A stretch of DNA of 64,000 bases. It comes from Chrysoperla carnea. Its lineage: Eukaryota > Arthropoda > Insecta > Neuroptera > Chrysopidae. Positions 36,601 through 49,001 of the stretch are shown here, piece after piece. The translations under genes and the position numbers were made by a program. The notes under the pieces are model-generated. The model did no database searches and was not told the DNA's origin. It worked only from the letters and a program-made list of their open reading frames with translations. Position 1 is the first letter of the stretch. Each line of letters starts with the position of its first letter. The DNA is taken from positions 5,036,935 through 5,100,934 of the forward strand of contig NC_058338.1 of NCBI RefSeq assembly GCF_905475395.1. The letters are read 5' to 3'.

Positions 36601-39600
36601 GCGAATTTTTTCTGCTTTTATGCGTGTGGCCGAATCCTAAAACATTATAAAAGTTGAATTTAGTAATACTGCAGAAAGCAATTATTATCCCGTTAGCACT
36701 TGCAGAAATTGACAGGACGTCAAAAAATCACTCGAAGCACTCGATACTGCGATTATCTGTTAATTTTCACAAAAGCGACGAATGAACGCTCCTTTCCAAC
36801 TTTTCGTCGTCTCAGAACATCCTAGATCGACAATATCTGATGTTTGCTGTACCTCGGAGAGTTAAATAAATAGCAACTGAATATCACCTTTTGGCATAAA
36901 AAAATGTTCTCGCCCTCGAAAAATGAGTTTCTTGTTTTTATTTCTATGTCCTAAGATGATGAACAACAGTTTGAACTCTCCCTTTTATTATTCCTGCACA
37001 CGGGCCTGGTTTATAATTTTTTAAATCATTTCATTGCAAGATAGTTTTGGGACTACTAAAATAAAATTAAGAGTTTAAGTTCCCTGTTCACATACCTGTG
37101 TATTATTTAAATTTGATGTAAAATGAGATGATTTAATACCAGTGTTTGCGTTAGTGCTATTCGTAGTACCCACGCCAGTACTGCTGGACGCAGATGATTC
37201 ACTAGATAGCATTGAAACCGTATCACTGAATGCTGAATCATTATCTGGTGAATCTGTTCGTATTGATCCATCATTCTTTAACATTAATTCACTTTCTCCG
37301 GGATCCAATTTTAAACAACGATTCCCGTCTGACGATGATCGAGAATGACTGCGGCTTTGATGTTGTTGTTGTCGATTATAATCACCTGTAATTTCAGAAA
37401 ATAAAACATTAAATCCCATTAAACCTGGTCTGAAACAATCATCCCTTAACTAAAAAGTACGGTCGTGAGCGTTAATTTTAACAAAATGTTTTATTGTTTT
37501 AACAGCTTCATTTGTAGCCTAATAATGATTGTTCTAGCCCCCCCCCCCTCTAACTTTTTGCTTTTGAAATAACAGTTACCCACCCGCATCGCTGAAAGAT
37601 TTCGATTTTTTTAAAAGTAACATATATTTCGAGTATTATGCGTGAGGGATTGGAGGAATAAGTGAGGGCAAGGGAGGTTCAGTGAAGGGGGAAGCGGGTA
37701 TATTTTGGGAAAAATCTGATTATATTTATTTTTTGCATGTCCTACACAAACTTGGGATCATTTTATTTAGACTTTCTTTACTCTATATAGTCCAGAAACA
37801 TAAGCAACATTTTTAATTTCTCAATATCTTTTCTCAAGTCCGATAAAATGCCAAACAAATCAGATATCGATAAAATCGAGAAAAAATTCATATGAAGATA
37901 ATTAACGACCCATAATTTTACTTTAGAACATTCTTTTTATTTTTGGCTGGCTCTTATTAAACTATTTATTTTATTTTTTTGTATTTATTTAGCTTTATCC
38001 ATCTATGTCCATTTATGGAATTACAGAAAAAGAAAAAAAAAACAAAGTTTGGATATCGATCAAACTAAAACAATTCAACATTCTAAAAATGTTGGTTATA
38101 CCAAACAAGTTATGGATTCTCTCTATACAGCAGACACAAGTATAACATACCAAAGAATATATAGAGTGTACCAATAAATCGGTAGCTATTAACAACCAAC
38201 CTATGATAATTTACGTTAGAATTTAAAACTATCTTATCATATTTACTGTAAATTAATAATAATAATAATAATATAGTCTAGTCAGCAACTTTAAATTGAC
38301 TATTAAATTAACCCGGAGAAATAGGTTCAATCTGATGTCAGAACATGATGTCCCCCAACAAACTCATGTCAGAACATGATGTCCTCTAACAACGAGCTAT
38401 TAGCCATAATAGATTAAAATGGTCCATCCATATATGTTTTATTTAAAATTCAAAACTGGAGTTCTTATTGGTACACCCTTTAAAAAATTGTATTGTCATG
38501 GGAAACTCAAAAAACAAAGTGGGTTATTTGGGGACTAGGGTGGTCATCATTTAATGCAGAAAAAATTTAAACTCATTTCACTTTTCGACTTGTAGTTCTA
38601 TCTGTTGTTAGAAAGTTGATATTCCGTCACCGGATTCGCGTTTAATACCTTTACATGTGCAAAAATTCGTATAGCCAGAGGCTTTCTCTTTCAGGGAGAT
38701 CCTACAAATTTTTAATGCAAACTTAAAATGGATACGTCATCCGGCATCCTCATGATTGTAATGCGGTTATTACGGGGCACTCCATAAATTATTACATAAA
38801 TAAATCGAGCATACAAACAAAATTATTCTAAAATAAAGTTTTAGCAACTAAATCTCCGAACATTCTGTAATACATAAATACATAAATCAACAATAATACA
38901 TAAATCATCAAGGAATATATATTTTATTTAAAATCAGAAACTTTTCAGAGGGGGGAATAATCTGAGGAGAGAAAAGACATGATCCCGATTGACATATCAA
39001 CGCCCAGGTTAAATCGCTAATGATAGAAGTTTGAAATTTCGAGAGAATATTAATTCTATACTGTAGATGTCATTTGACTAAAATGTTATAACAATTGCCT
39101 AAAAACACTTACTTGATTGTGATGAACGTTTATGAATTTTCGCATGGTCAATATCTTCATCGCATTGCGTTTCCAGCGCACATAATTCACCCAAAATTGC
39201 ATCCAAATCCACATCTTGTGAGTCTTCTAAATTTGCCATTGAGAATCGATAACTATCGATACGTGGAGCACTGATTTCTGAGGTTAATGGTTGTTTTAGA
39301 TTAGTTCGACCTGAAGTCGAGCTTATGGTCTCTAAGCCCTATGCCAAAAAAAAAATTTTCCGAAATTAATTCAATTGAATGTTTATAAATATTTATTTAC
39401 AATAAATGTTTTAGGTATTTAGACGCCCCGCGTCAAAAAAATAATATTACACAAGCCGGATGTTGGATAAATACCGGATATCCGGTAAATGTGACTACTA
39501 TTTTATTAAAAAACTCTTACGAGAAGAAAATATCAATCGAAATATGAAATTTGATTTGAAATTTACTTACCACAGTTAAATTATCAAGTTCACCTAACCA

Positions 39601-39696
39601 TTCGTTTAACAATTGTTCGGGATTTAATTCGGAATCAGAATCGCCATCATTTAAATTTTCGACATATGAATTAACATTTTCTATGATTCGATCCAT
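33675..39696 (-). CDS. pico: MRL-family adaptor (Pico / MIG-10 / RIAM / lamellipodin), complete
   Basis: MRL adaptors link Ras-family GTPases and phosphoinositides to Ena/VASP and actin at the leading edge. Six exons in transcript order: 39696-39571, 39338-39113, 37385-37096, 36636-36402, 36307-35070 and 34799-33675. All have GT-AG borders and matching phases and encode 1079 residues, close to Drosophila Pico as I recall. Visible parts: an N-terminal acidic segment with NLEDSQDVDLDAILGELC, typical of MRL proteins; a Ser-rich linker; a short helical ATRIKAEKIRMALEKMKEAS segment (about 218-237); an RA domain (about 238-325, KKLFIKAFTTDGSTKSLLVD onward); a PH domain (about 377-490, YLKSDTKKGWKKYHF onward, conserved W in LDRWMCAMKIA); and a Pro-rich tail with LPPPP runs, candidate EVH1 ligands. 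The start is the ATG at 39696. An upstream AG directly abuts it, so 5' UTR exons farther right are likely. Confidence 0.95.
37440..39100. other. Intron 2 of the MRL adaptor gene, contents
   Basis: Holds a truncated RTE-like head (tacccacccgcatcgctg, about 37575) and a two-copy duplication of atgtcagaacatgatgtcc (38335-38392). No nested gene is recognised. Confidence 0.45.
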
Positions 39697-40311
39697 CTAA
39701 ATTAATTGAGAGAAAAAAAAATTAGTTTAAAATATTTTAATATAAGAAATTTAACCCTTAAATGTAGTCATATAAAAAATGGTACCGAGAAAATTGGACA
39801 CACTTTTATTAAAACGTCTCTGAAGCTATCAGCCGAAATAGCTTAGGTCAATTTAAATATTTTTCAGGACAGACGAACTCGATCTTTAAAAAAAGTCTGG
39901 AGTATCATTAACTGATTGAAAGTGAATTTGAGTCTTTGTGTAAAACGATTGATAAGACGTTATTTTTGAGTGGCAATTAAAATTTCATTCACACATTCAG
40001 CTCGCATGAATTTTTCCCTTTTATCTTCCGGACTAAAAAAGGTACAACTAATATAAATTGAAACATATTGATTAATTTTGTCAATTTTAAAATGATTATT
40101 TGTCAATTTTAAAATCGATAATGAATAATAAATTATGAATCTATAATTAATCATTTTAAAAACATTTCAACAAAAATGAAGTCAGTGTTTTTAATGCCAA
40201 ATTTCTTCATGTGTTTCTGCGTTAGCTAAAAGAATTCCCTCTTAAGAGAATGAAAAAATAACAAATTTATGAGAATTTTTTTAGAGTTTTAATGATGTTG
40301 ATGTTGCTGAT
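39697..40311. other. 5' side of the MRL gene
   Basis: No ORF of interest. It may contain intron sequence upstream of the first coding exon. Confidence 0.35.
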
Positions 40312-40545
40312 TTACGAACTCAAACTAACTTTTTATGTCCTGAGCACGCTACAAAAATTTCGGTTTGATATCTCTCTCGTTTTTGAGTTATAGTGTTCAC
40401 GGACGGACAAACAATCGGAAATGGACTAATTAGGTGGTTTATGAACACCTATACCAACATTTTATTTGTAGCATCAATATTTTTAAGCTTTACAAACTTG
40501 AAACTTAACTTATTATACCTTGATATATATTCCATACACATAGGC
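40312..40545 (-). repeat. Dispersed repeat family A, copy 5 (partial)
   Basis: Contains tacgaactcaaactaacttt, atatctctctcgtttttgag, ggaaatggactaattaggtg and the terminal gcatcaatatttttaagctt block. About half of the family is present. Confidence 0.75.
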
Positions 40546-42299
40546 TATGAACAGTAAGCCTTGGTACTCTCAATAGTCAAAGAATAGGAAAAGGCAGGCT
40601 CATAGCAGATGAATCTGTCGAAGATATTAATTCTTCATTGTCTGTTCGGTAAAATTGAGTAGTGACAGTATATCTAGTAATTACTGACAGACTTGTGGTT
40701 GAAAGTTAGTAACGATGTATTCTGATGATTTAGAAAAGTGCTTTTAATGAATGTATCCATCTACGCTTTTATTTAATAATGATAGCTCGAACCGGAGCTG
40801 TGCCTCCAACAACACGGTTTAACAAGTGCTAAGAAATAAAGAACTTAAAAAAGGTAGATTCTCCTATGACGATATATCGACTGAATGTCAAATAACTGAA
40901 ATAACTAAGCCTTTCCTATGGAAATAACGATGGTAAAATTCAATTTACACGGAAATTTCATGTATTATTTCATCAATTTTCTAACCCTGCGAAAAAATTA
41001 AATCTATGGAGATGAACATTTAATTCACCTAATTAAGAACTCTCAAAGATATCCCAAAATTAACGACTACAATTAAGGGTTAATTTTATAAAGACTTCTT
41101 TCTAAAATAGAACATTATAGAATTAAGAATGATTTTATTGCAAACAAAAATGTCACACTTTTTTAAACCAAAAATGCGCATTTATTTTAAGAAATACATT
41201 TATTTATAATATGCTTAAATTACATATTATTTTATCATAATTATTTTATAATTCTAAGAATTATAAAAAGTAATTATTTCTAAAAATATTTTACTTTATA
41301 TTATGCATATGCATTTATACAAGTCATATTTTAATATTCATCTGACTCCCTCATCAATTCACTGACAAGATAAGTAATTTATTATTTGAAAGAAAAAATA
41401 AAAATTATATTATTTTTTTTATCTACACGAGTAAAATAAATATGTTGAAGGCAATGAATGTAATATTGATACAAACCTAGTCTAAATAATGCATAATAAG
41501 AATTAAAAAATTGTATTTATTTGAATTATCAAATTAAAAAATTATTAATTCCACACTAAATAATAAACAAACACTATGATTTTAATTAATTTTTATTAGA
41601 AAATATTTTAATTATTAATACACCACTCGTTTTTTTTTTAAGTCACTAAACTTATTCAAACATACTTCTTTTTTAACACATGACTCATTTATTCACTCAC
41701 TATTGAAATGCTCGATGTTCTATCTCATTCTAAAACATGAAAAAAAAAGGGGAGACTAGAGAAATATCGAAAAAAAATTGTACACCAAACAATATTTTGA
41801 AATAAAGAAGCCCTCGAAAATGTTTTAGGGAAATGTTGGATCTAACTAAAATGCACGGCACGGGATCACGGACTCTAGTAGGATGAAAAAAAATCCGCCC
41901 TACTCTAGTCTTTCATAATACGGAGACTTTAAACTTCACTTACTCACACACAACTCACTCTCAGACTCTATCTCTGGTGTATGTGTATGTTGTATGTAGA
42001 TGGACTGTTTTTATTATTTCGTAAGTGTTTTCAAGGACTTGTGCGGTTTTGTGGTTTTGTGGGAGGCTCGTAACCTAGTTTCCTAATCATCAAAATTTCA
42101 TACACATTATTCATGAATATTACCGATTTCGTATATCAGGGTAATAATATTGGGAACAAGAGAGGTGATGCATACGGGTCACTAACACCTAAACCTAAAA
42201 GTCTTAAGGAGGCTTCAAACCCTGTTTTTATGTATGTAATAACTAATAATACTCTCAAAGGCAAAATTAACCGTCCATCCTACATTTGCAAATTTTTCT
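40546..42299. other. Non-coding stretch between MRL gene and repeat A
   Basis: AT-rich. At 41930-42000 a GA/CA-rich block on the minus strand, with a GTAAGT-like junction, could be a 5' UTR exon of the MRL gene. This is only a guess. Confidence 0.35.
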
Positions 42300-42830
42300 A
42301 CCATGTATATGTATATGAATATAACAAGGTATACTATAGTTTAGTCCCAAAACAAATACGAACAAAATTTTGGTATACATGATCATAAAATCACCTATAA
42401 GTCCATTTTCGCTTGTCCGCCTGTCCGTCCGTCTGTCAGTGCAATAACTCAAAAATGGAAAGATATATCAATCTTTATATCATTTTTATATCGTGTTTAG
42501 GACGTAAGGAAGTGAGGTCGAGTTCGTAAATGAGCTACATAGATTAATTGAGTCTTGGCTCCGTAAGATCCATCTTGTAAACCGTTAGAGATAGAACAAA
42601 AGTTAAAATGAAAAAAAAAATGTTCTTTATAAAAAAATAAACAACTTTTGTTTGAAACATTTTTTCGTAAACATCACTATTTACCCGGGAGGGTGAAAAT
42701 TAGGCCCAATCCAATACATGGGAATATTAGTTATGTGTGTGTTTGATGTATAGATGAATGGCTATCTAAGAGTGCCTATCTTTCTTTACTGACATGAAGA
42801 TTAAATCAGGCAATTTTTTGTTTTCATTTG
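42300..42830 (+). repeat. Dispersed repeat family A, copy 6
   Basis: Carries the (GTCC)n block, caataactcaaaaatgg, ccatcttgtaaaccgttaga and aaacatcactatttaccc, then ends in tgttttcatttgtttt. Moderately diverged from copies 2 and 3. Confidence 0.8.
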
Positions 42831-43619
42831 TTTTAATGATTTTTGAGAAACTAACTCTGTTAAGAGATTAAAAAAATGGATAAGATAGACATATAATTAA
42901 TATATAATAATAATAATAATAGCAAGCCCCATTTCTCAGACTATTCTGGCTATAGCTAAAACAGATTTACTTCCTTCAACTACATCTACTATTTTTGTTT
43001 ATTAAATTGTATAATATATTTATCTTTGTCTACTTACAACTGTCATAGCACACAACACAGCGCTCATAGCACATGAGTTGAGTTGAGTACTGTACATAGT
43101 GCAATGCATTCAATGTTTGAGAGTGACCAGAATATTTATGAAGTTTTAATTCCAAATTTCAATAAAATAGCCCCATAGTTTTGAATTTATAATAAAAACC
43201 ATTGTATTGTTTCTATAAAAAAAAACATGTTTTAAATTTATTTTTTTAAGACTAAATTTAGTCGATAATAAACCATACAAAAATTTAAATTGTTAAATTT
43301 TACCTTCTAAAAGGATGGCGATTGGTTTAAAAAACTTGGATATATCAGATCCTAGAAAAATTAGTGAATTTTATTCATGAAAGGTATTCATGAAAGGGGG
43401 GTAGTTGCATCAAAAATTTAGCGTTTTTTCAATTAATACTTTATTTTATATTAATTTATGAAAAGTATCTTTTTAATATTTTAATTTTCGATTTTGTTAA
43501 TAGTTTTTATGTGTTAATAACAAAATCCTGTTTTACATCTTTTCAATTTCTATTTATAACAAAATTTTTTGAGAATCCCAAAATTCTTGAGTTTTTTGTT
43601 GAAAAATTTGTTTTTATAA
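42831..43619. other. Non-coding stretch
   Basis: AT-rich with an aataataataat run (42906). No gene is recognised, and no VWA8 exon encoding the region before 45946 could be found here. Confidence 0.45.
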
Positions 43620-45790
43620 AATAGAAATAATTTAAATATGATCGTTGCTTCGTTAATCGCATGTGTAGTGTTTGTAAATAATCGTAATAGTTCTTAAATG
43701 TAGGTAATGTAGGTATGTATAAACATGATAAAAAATATAAATCCAGATGGCTCTGTCTATGTTTAGTTTAATTGTATTTATGATTATAATTATAATTAGT
43801 TGTTATTAATGCATTATTTGAATTAATAAAAGAAAAAGAACTTGTAAGTTATTTTAAATATTATATTAAATAAATATAAACATAATTCATAAAATTTTGA
43901 AAATGTAAAATAATTTAAATATAATCGTTAATGTTCGTTCATTACCGTGATAGTTCCAAGAAATTGAAATACAAACAACGCCACTGCCATAAAGTGTAAA
44001 CAACATCAATCAAGATGGCTGCCTTTTATTTAGTTTATTCATTTATTGTGCATTTGTTTTGTTATTACAATAATAATTAGTTGTTATTAGTTAAAAATTT
44101 AAGAAATTAAACACGTAAGTTACTTTTATAATCATATTTATTAAATTTAAATATATTTCCTAAAATTTGGAAATCTAAAATACATAAAGTCGAAACAATA
44201 TCGACCAAAATGGCTGCCTTTTATTTAGTTTATTTATTTATTGTGCATTTGTTTTGTTATTACGATAATAATTAGTTGTTATTAGTTAAAAATTTAAGAA
44301 ATTAAACTTGTAAGTTATTTTTATAATCATATTTATTAAATTTAAACATAATTCCTAAATTTTGAGAATATAAAATACTTTAAAAATAATGGGGAATCGG
44401 TCAAGCAGGGAGTTTCCAATTTCAGACTGTAGGTGGCACGCAAGTGAGAGTGGTACTTCTAGCGGTAACATTTAAAAGGCTGCAACTTCAGGTCGAATTT
44501 AATTATTAATAATCTTTATATTTAATATAAAAAATAAAATTATTAATTTATATCTTTATAAATTTTTTTAAAATAAAAAATTTTTCTAGAATATAAATTA
44601 TATATTTTATTTTAAATATATATACATATAAAAAAAATTAAAGATATTATGGTATTAATAAATATATACATAACATTTTTGATATTTTTGTTAGTGCTTG
44701 CTAGATTTAATAATTAATATTTGGTATATTTTATAGAAATGTATTTTTTTTTTATAAATTATTAAATCTAGCACTAACAAAAATATCAAAAATGTTATGT
44801 ATATATTTATTAATACCATAATATCTTTAATTTTTTTATATATATATATATTTAAAATAAAATATATAATTTATATTCTAGAAAAATTTTTTATTTTAAA
44901 AAAATTTATAAAGATATAAATTAATAATTTTATTTTTTATATTAAATATAAAGATTATTATTAATTAAATTCGACCTGAAGTTGCAGCCTTTTAAATGTT
45001 ACCGCTAGAAGTACCACTCTCACTTGCGTGCCACCTACAGTCTGAAATTGGAAACTCCCTGCTTGACCGATAACCCATTGTTTATGATCGTACATCTCCG
45101 TGATAGTTCGTAGAAATTGAAATACAAACAACGCCACAAAAGTGTAAACAACACCGACCAAAATGGCTGCCTTTTATTTAGTTTATTTATTTATTGTGCA
45201 TTTGTTTTGTTATTACGATAATAATTAGTTGTTATTAGTTAAAAATTTAAGAAATTAAACACGTAAGTTATTTTTATAATCATATTTATTAAATTTAAAT
45301 ATATTTCCTAAAATTTGGAAATCTAAAATAATCTTAAAGTAATCGTTTATGATCGTACATCTCCATGATACAAAAGTGTAAACAACACCGACCAAAATGG
45401 CTGCATTTTATTTAGTTTATTTATTTATTGTGCATTTGTTATGAAATTAAAATAATAATTAGTTGTTATTAATTAATAAGTGAAAAAATAAAATTTGTAA
45501 GTTATTTTTATTATCATTTAATTAAATATAAACATAATTACTAAAATTTTGAAGATATAAAATAATTTAAATATAATTGATAATCGTTAATGTTCGTACA
45601 TCACCGTGATACGTAGATAGCTTCAAACCCTCTACCAAGCTATGTACAAACAAACTGATATAAACAATAACAAACAAAATGGCTGCCTTGTATTTATTTT
45701 ATTCATTTATTATGCGTTTGTTTTGTTATTAATTAATAATTAAATAAATAAAAATTGTTAGTTATTTTTATTACTCTTTTTTTTTTAAAT
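43620..45790 (+). repeat. Diverged tandem repeat, about six units of 200-300 bp
   Basis: Each unit has an atcgttaatgttcgtacatc-like block, gtgtaaacaacaccgaccaa, an atggctgccttttatttagt segment, and ataataattagttgttatta. Segment starts lie near 43753, 44014, 44210, 45163, 45397 and 45680. Most units hold a tiny frame starting MAAFYLVY that stops after 15-21 residues. The array is split by the palindrome at 44396-45071. The origin is unknown. Confidence 0.75.
44396..45071. repeat. Near-perfect long palindrome (arms about 317 bp, loop 41 bp)
   Basis: The left arm (44396-44715) starts atcggtcaagcagggagttt. The right arm (44757-45071) is its reverse complement, ending aaactccctgcttgaccgat. The arms differ by only a few bases, including a 4-bp ttgc present only on the left. 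The outer third is mixed-sequence and non-coding; the inner two thirds are almost pure A/T. No TSD is evident. The element lies within the tandem repeat at 43.6-45.8 kb. Confidence 0.9.
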
Positions 45791-45945
45791 TATTTACATA
45801 TTAATTAAATACAAACAAAACACTAACACAAAATTTGATCCCTTAAATCTTAAATTAATTAAAATTTACAAAATTTAAACTTTTTATTATTTTTAACTTG
45901 AACTAATTGAATTTTATTTAAATTATAAATTTTTCGTATTTATAG

Positions 45946-46274
45946 AGACATGGCCCAGATGAACTTGAAAAATGGAAATTGGTGCGTGTCGATGAATATT
46001 TTCGTGTTATTGCACTTGGATTGCCTGTTCCAAGGTATGTAAATATAACTTTTTAAAACTAAAAGATTTTAATGGCTAATATTTCTTCCTTTTTATAATA
46101 ATAATGATAATTTTTAATAAAAAAAGATTATAAATAAAATTATGTTAATTTGATTGGTTATTTCAGAGAAGTCAGTTTTTGATTTTGATTGATTTCAGAT
46201 ACACTGGTAATTTATTGGATCCACCGTTAAGATCAAGATTTCAGGCACGAGATGTATCCCATCTTAGTTACCAG
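45946..46274 (+). pseudogene. Vwa8: VWA8 fragment: two N-terminal AAA+ exons
   Basis: VWA8 is a large (about 1900-residue) mitochondrial AAA+ ATPase with a C-terminal von Willebrand A domain. Two exons are visible, 45946-46034 and 46199-46274, joined in phase with GT-AG borders. They encode DELEKWKLVRVDEYFRVIAL through GLPVPRY and then LLDPPLRSRFQARDVSHLSY. The PPLRSRFQARD block is highly characteristic and sits near residue 300 of the full protein. No upstream exon (the region expected to encode NLLENRE...LEDGRF) is found. The coding frames are intact. The next visible VWA8-like exon is the C-terminus, so this is a remnant, a very unusual short gene, or a misassembly. Typed as pseudogene because the gene cannot be complete here. 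Confidence 0.8.
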
Positions 46275-47400
46275 GTAGGTGCCTCTTTCTCTTTTTTACT
46301 TTTAATTATCTTTTTTAAAATATTGATCACAATTATTATCCTATTTATTACACTAAACTTATCCGTTGTCATATCTTATATTTATTATTACTCTAGCAAG
46401 TTTTTTTCTGTCCTGCCCTTATTTTTCTTACCCCTTTATTAAATTCCATGATTCACCCTTCATTTTCAAGCTAATTATGTTTAGATTTGATGAAAATTAT
46501 ATTCATGGTCTAAAAATGTACCGCTTAAGAAGAAACACGTTAGATCAATAATTTGAACGAAAAAATATCTTAAATTTGAACAAATTTAAATAATAAGTTT
46601 ATTAGATATTTATTGTTATTTTTAGTAACGGGTTCCGATAACTACGGTAGTGGGATTCCGCACGGGTCAAGTTAGTTTGTTTTAATGAGTGCTAATTTCT
46701 AATCCTACAGGATTTTAGATGTACGTTCATTCAACAAGTATTCTGTTTTATTGTTTACTATTTATTAACCCCCGAAATTAAAAAATAGGTGATATAAGTT
46801 TGATTGCTAGGTGTGTGTCTGTCTCTCTGTCGGTGTCATCTTTTTGTTTGAAAGGTCATTTAACAGAGAGTATTCTTAGCCATGTTTTTTTTTTGTGTGA
46901 ATTTAGGATTCCGTACCTGGAACAACTAAAAAATAGGCCATAATTCTTAATATAGGTTTAGTTTGTAGAAGGCTTTAAGGAAATAGGTAATTTGATAGAG
47001 AGTGTTCTTAGATATGTTTCAAGTGTAAGTTTAGGATTCTGTACCCAAAAATTTCTGGAGGGTTTTTATTCGTTTTATATATTATGTTGTGCATTGTATC
47101 GTACATCGTACATCGATCATCGGTCAACTAAATAATTTCCTTTACAAATGTAAAGAAAACTGTTGTAACCCCCCACCACTCAAAAAATAAAAACACGAAT
47201 TAATAAAATGAAATTGAGTTTATAAATAAAAATTTAGTAAAAAAATAAGACGAAAATTACATTTAATGCACGCAACCATTCAAGCTTGGTTAGTGCTTAG
47301 TGCTAAAGCGTAGAAAAGCTCTTTCTCTCTCTCTCTGTTTATGCGAATATTATAATGGTTGTTACCAAAAACAGTAACAATAGCACAGCTTTAATAACAA
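46275..47400. other. Between VWA8 exons: dispersed repeat related to the 58-kb minisatellite
   Basis: Around 46795-47050, gtttgaaaggtcatttaaca and ggtaatttgatagagagtgt, each followed by a run like ttcttagatatgttt, recur twice. They match the unit of the tandem array at 57.8-58.7 kb. No VWA8 exon is recognised in this interval. Confidence 0.6.
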
Positions 47401-47402
47401 TA

Positions 47403-48045
47403 TATAGGGTGTCCTCCTTTTTATACCATCTGTATGTTATAAAAAGGACACTCTATAAGTTTAGTCCCAAGTTTGTAACGCTTAAAAATATTGATGCTAT
47501 GAAAAAAATTTTGGTACAGGTGTTCATAGAATCACCTAATTAGTCTATTTCCTTCCGTCTGTCGTCTGTCCGTCTGTCATCACGATTACTCAAAAACGAA
47601 ATGAGATATCAAGCTGAAATTTTTATAGCGTGCTGAAGACGTAAAAAGTGAGGTCAAGTTCGTAAATGAGTAACATAGGTCAATTGTGTCTTGGATCCTT
47701 GGGACCCATCTTGTAAACTGTTAGAGATAGAACAAAAGTTTAAATGTAAAATATTTATTTTTTTTATAAAGAACATTTTTTACATTAAACTTTTGTTCCA
47801 TCTCTAATGGTTTACAAGATGAGTTCTTCGGATCCAAGACTTTAACCTTTGTTGCTCTTTTTCGAACTCGACCTTTCTCTTTACGTCATGAGCAAGCTGT
47901 AAAAATTTTTGCTTGATATCTTTTTTCGTTTTTGAGTTATCATGTTTACAGACAGACGGAAAACCGTAAATAGATTTAGTAAGTGATTTTATGAATACCT
48001 ATACCAAAATTTTGGTGGTATCATCAATATTTGTAATGTAACTTT
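47403..48045. repeat. Dispersed repeat family A, two half-copies head to head
   Basis: 47455-47760 is the plus-strand half, from gtttgtaacgcttaaaaata to acaaaagtttaaatgtaaa. From about 47770 the same sequence returns reversed, through aaacttttgttccatctcta and ccgtaaatagatttagtaag to gcatcaatatttgtaa-like DNA near 48035. The result is an imperfect palindrome about 580 bp long centred near 47765. Confidence 0.8.
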
Positions 48046-48301
48046 CCTTACTCGATCTTGAACGCTTCTCTGTTCGGTATCCCTTGTACGTGGATGAGTA
48101 CAGCACGTACAAGGGATTCAAAATGCATAAAAGTGTATTTTATTTTATAATGAATTTGAAAACAAGCTTTCGAGTATTTTTAATGATTTTGTAAAATAAT
48201 TTGTTGATTCCGTTCCGTTCCAACACGTTTTAAAAGTTCTTAAATAATTATTAAGTGGATTATAAAATAATTTTAAAATGAATGTTTTAATTTGTTTTCA
48301 G

Positions 48302-48404
48302 ATTGGTGCGAACTTTGGGTGCAGGACGTGGTTTTATTTGTACAGATTGCAGTGAGTTGCCACAGATTTTAAAACAAATTTTTACAGCATCTGTTCTACG
48401 ATAA
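48302..48404 (+). pseudogene. Vwa8: VWA8 C-terminal exon
   Basis: After a good acceptor (ttaatttgttttcag), the frame starting at 48303 reads LVRTLGAGRGFICTDCSELP, then QILKQIFTASVLR and a stop. This resembles the C-terminus of VWA8 (GR-F...D...IPQILQQIFTS..L in vertebrates, from memory). The exon begins in phase 2. The last AAA exon (ending 46274) finishes in phase 0, so direct splicing would shift the frame and stop after about 17 codons. About 1500 residues of the protein are absent between the two. AATAAA signals follow at 48515-48545. It may be the last exon of a gutted gene. Confidence 0.6.
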
Positions 48405-49001
48405 CGATAACGATAGATCTATTATTAAATTTTAGTTCAATTTAAAAACATTTGTTAGAATATTAATTTAATGGTTCCGTACCTAATTATGTAAATTGTT
48501 ATTTTTATTCAAATAAAATAAAATTTTTTTTTGTACAAATAAACTATTTAATAACTTTGGACCACAAACCTATAATTTATCCTAAATTTGTGAAAATATT
48601 AATAAAAGTGATCTTTATTTGGTGTTACCTTTATTCAATTAAATTGATTTATAATCAATCAATCCAATCCAATCCTGTTTGATCAGCTTAAAAATAGATA
48701 TGGTCCAAAGCTATATTGATTTACATTAACTAGAGCTAGCTAACATTAGATCGACGTGACGTTTAAACTTATTATTTTTACCCGATTAAGCAACGCAAAG
48801 AAGTAATAATGTGTTTATCAGTCTATGTAAGTGTGTTCCTGTATGGCACACACGTTGATCAATTTTAAGGATTCTTAAGTCAATCGAATGCTACTGTAAA
48901 TATGACAAGAATGAAAATTCAAAAAACTTAATTATGTCAAGTGGGGTGGGGTATCATTGAATAGGTATTTGAAAATCCTAACTAAAAATGGTAAAATAAA
49001 A
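48405..49001. other. 3' flank of VWA8 exon
   Basis: Likely 3' UTR and downstream DNA. No other feature is recognised. Confidence 0.4.

Noticed and set aside
48302-48360. Reading IGANF at the start of the last VWA8 exon as the continuation of the AAA+ exon
   Set aside because: Human VWA8 has IGANV near this point, but the frame stops after about 17 codons. The C-terminal frame gives a better full-exon match ending at a proper stop.
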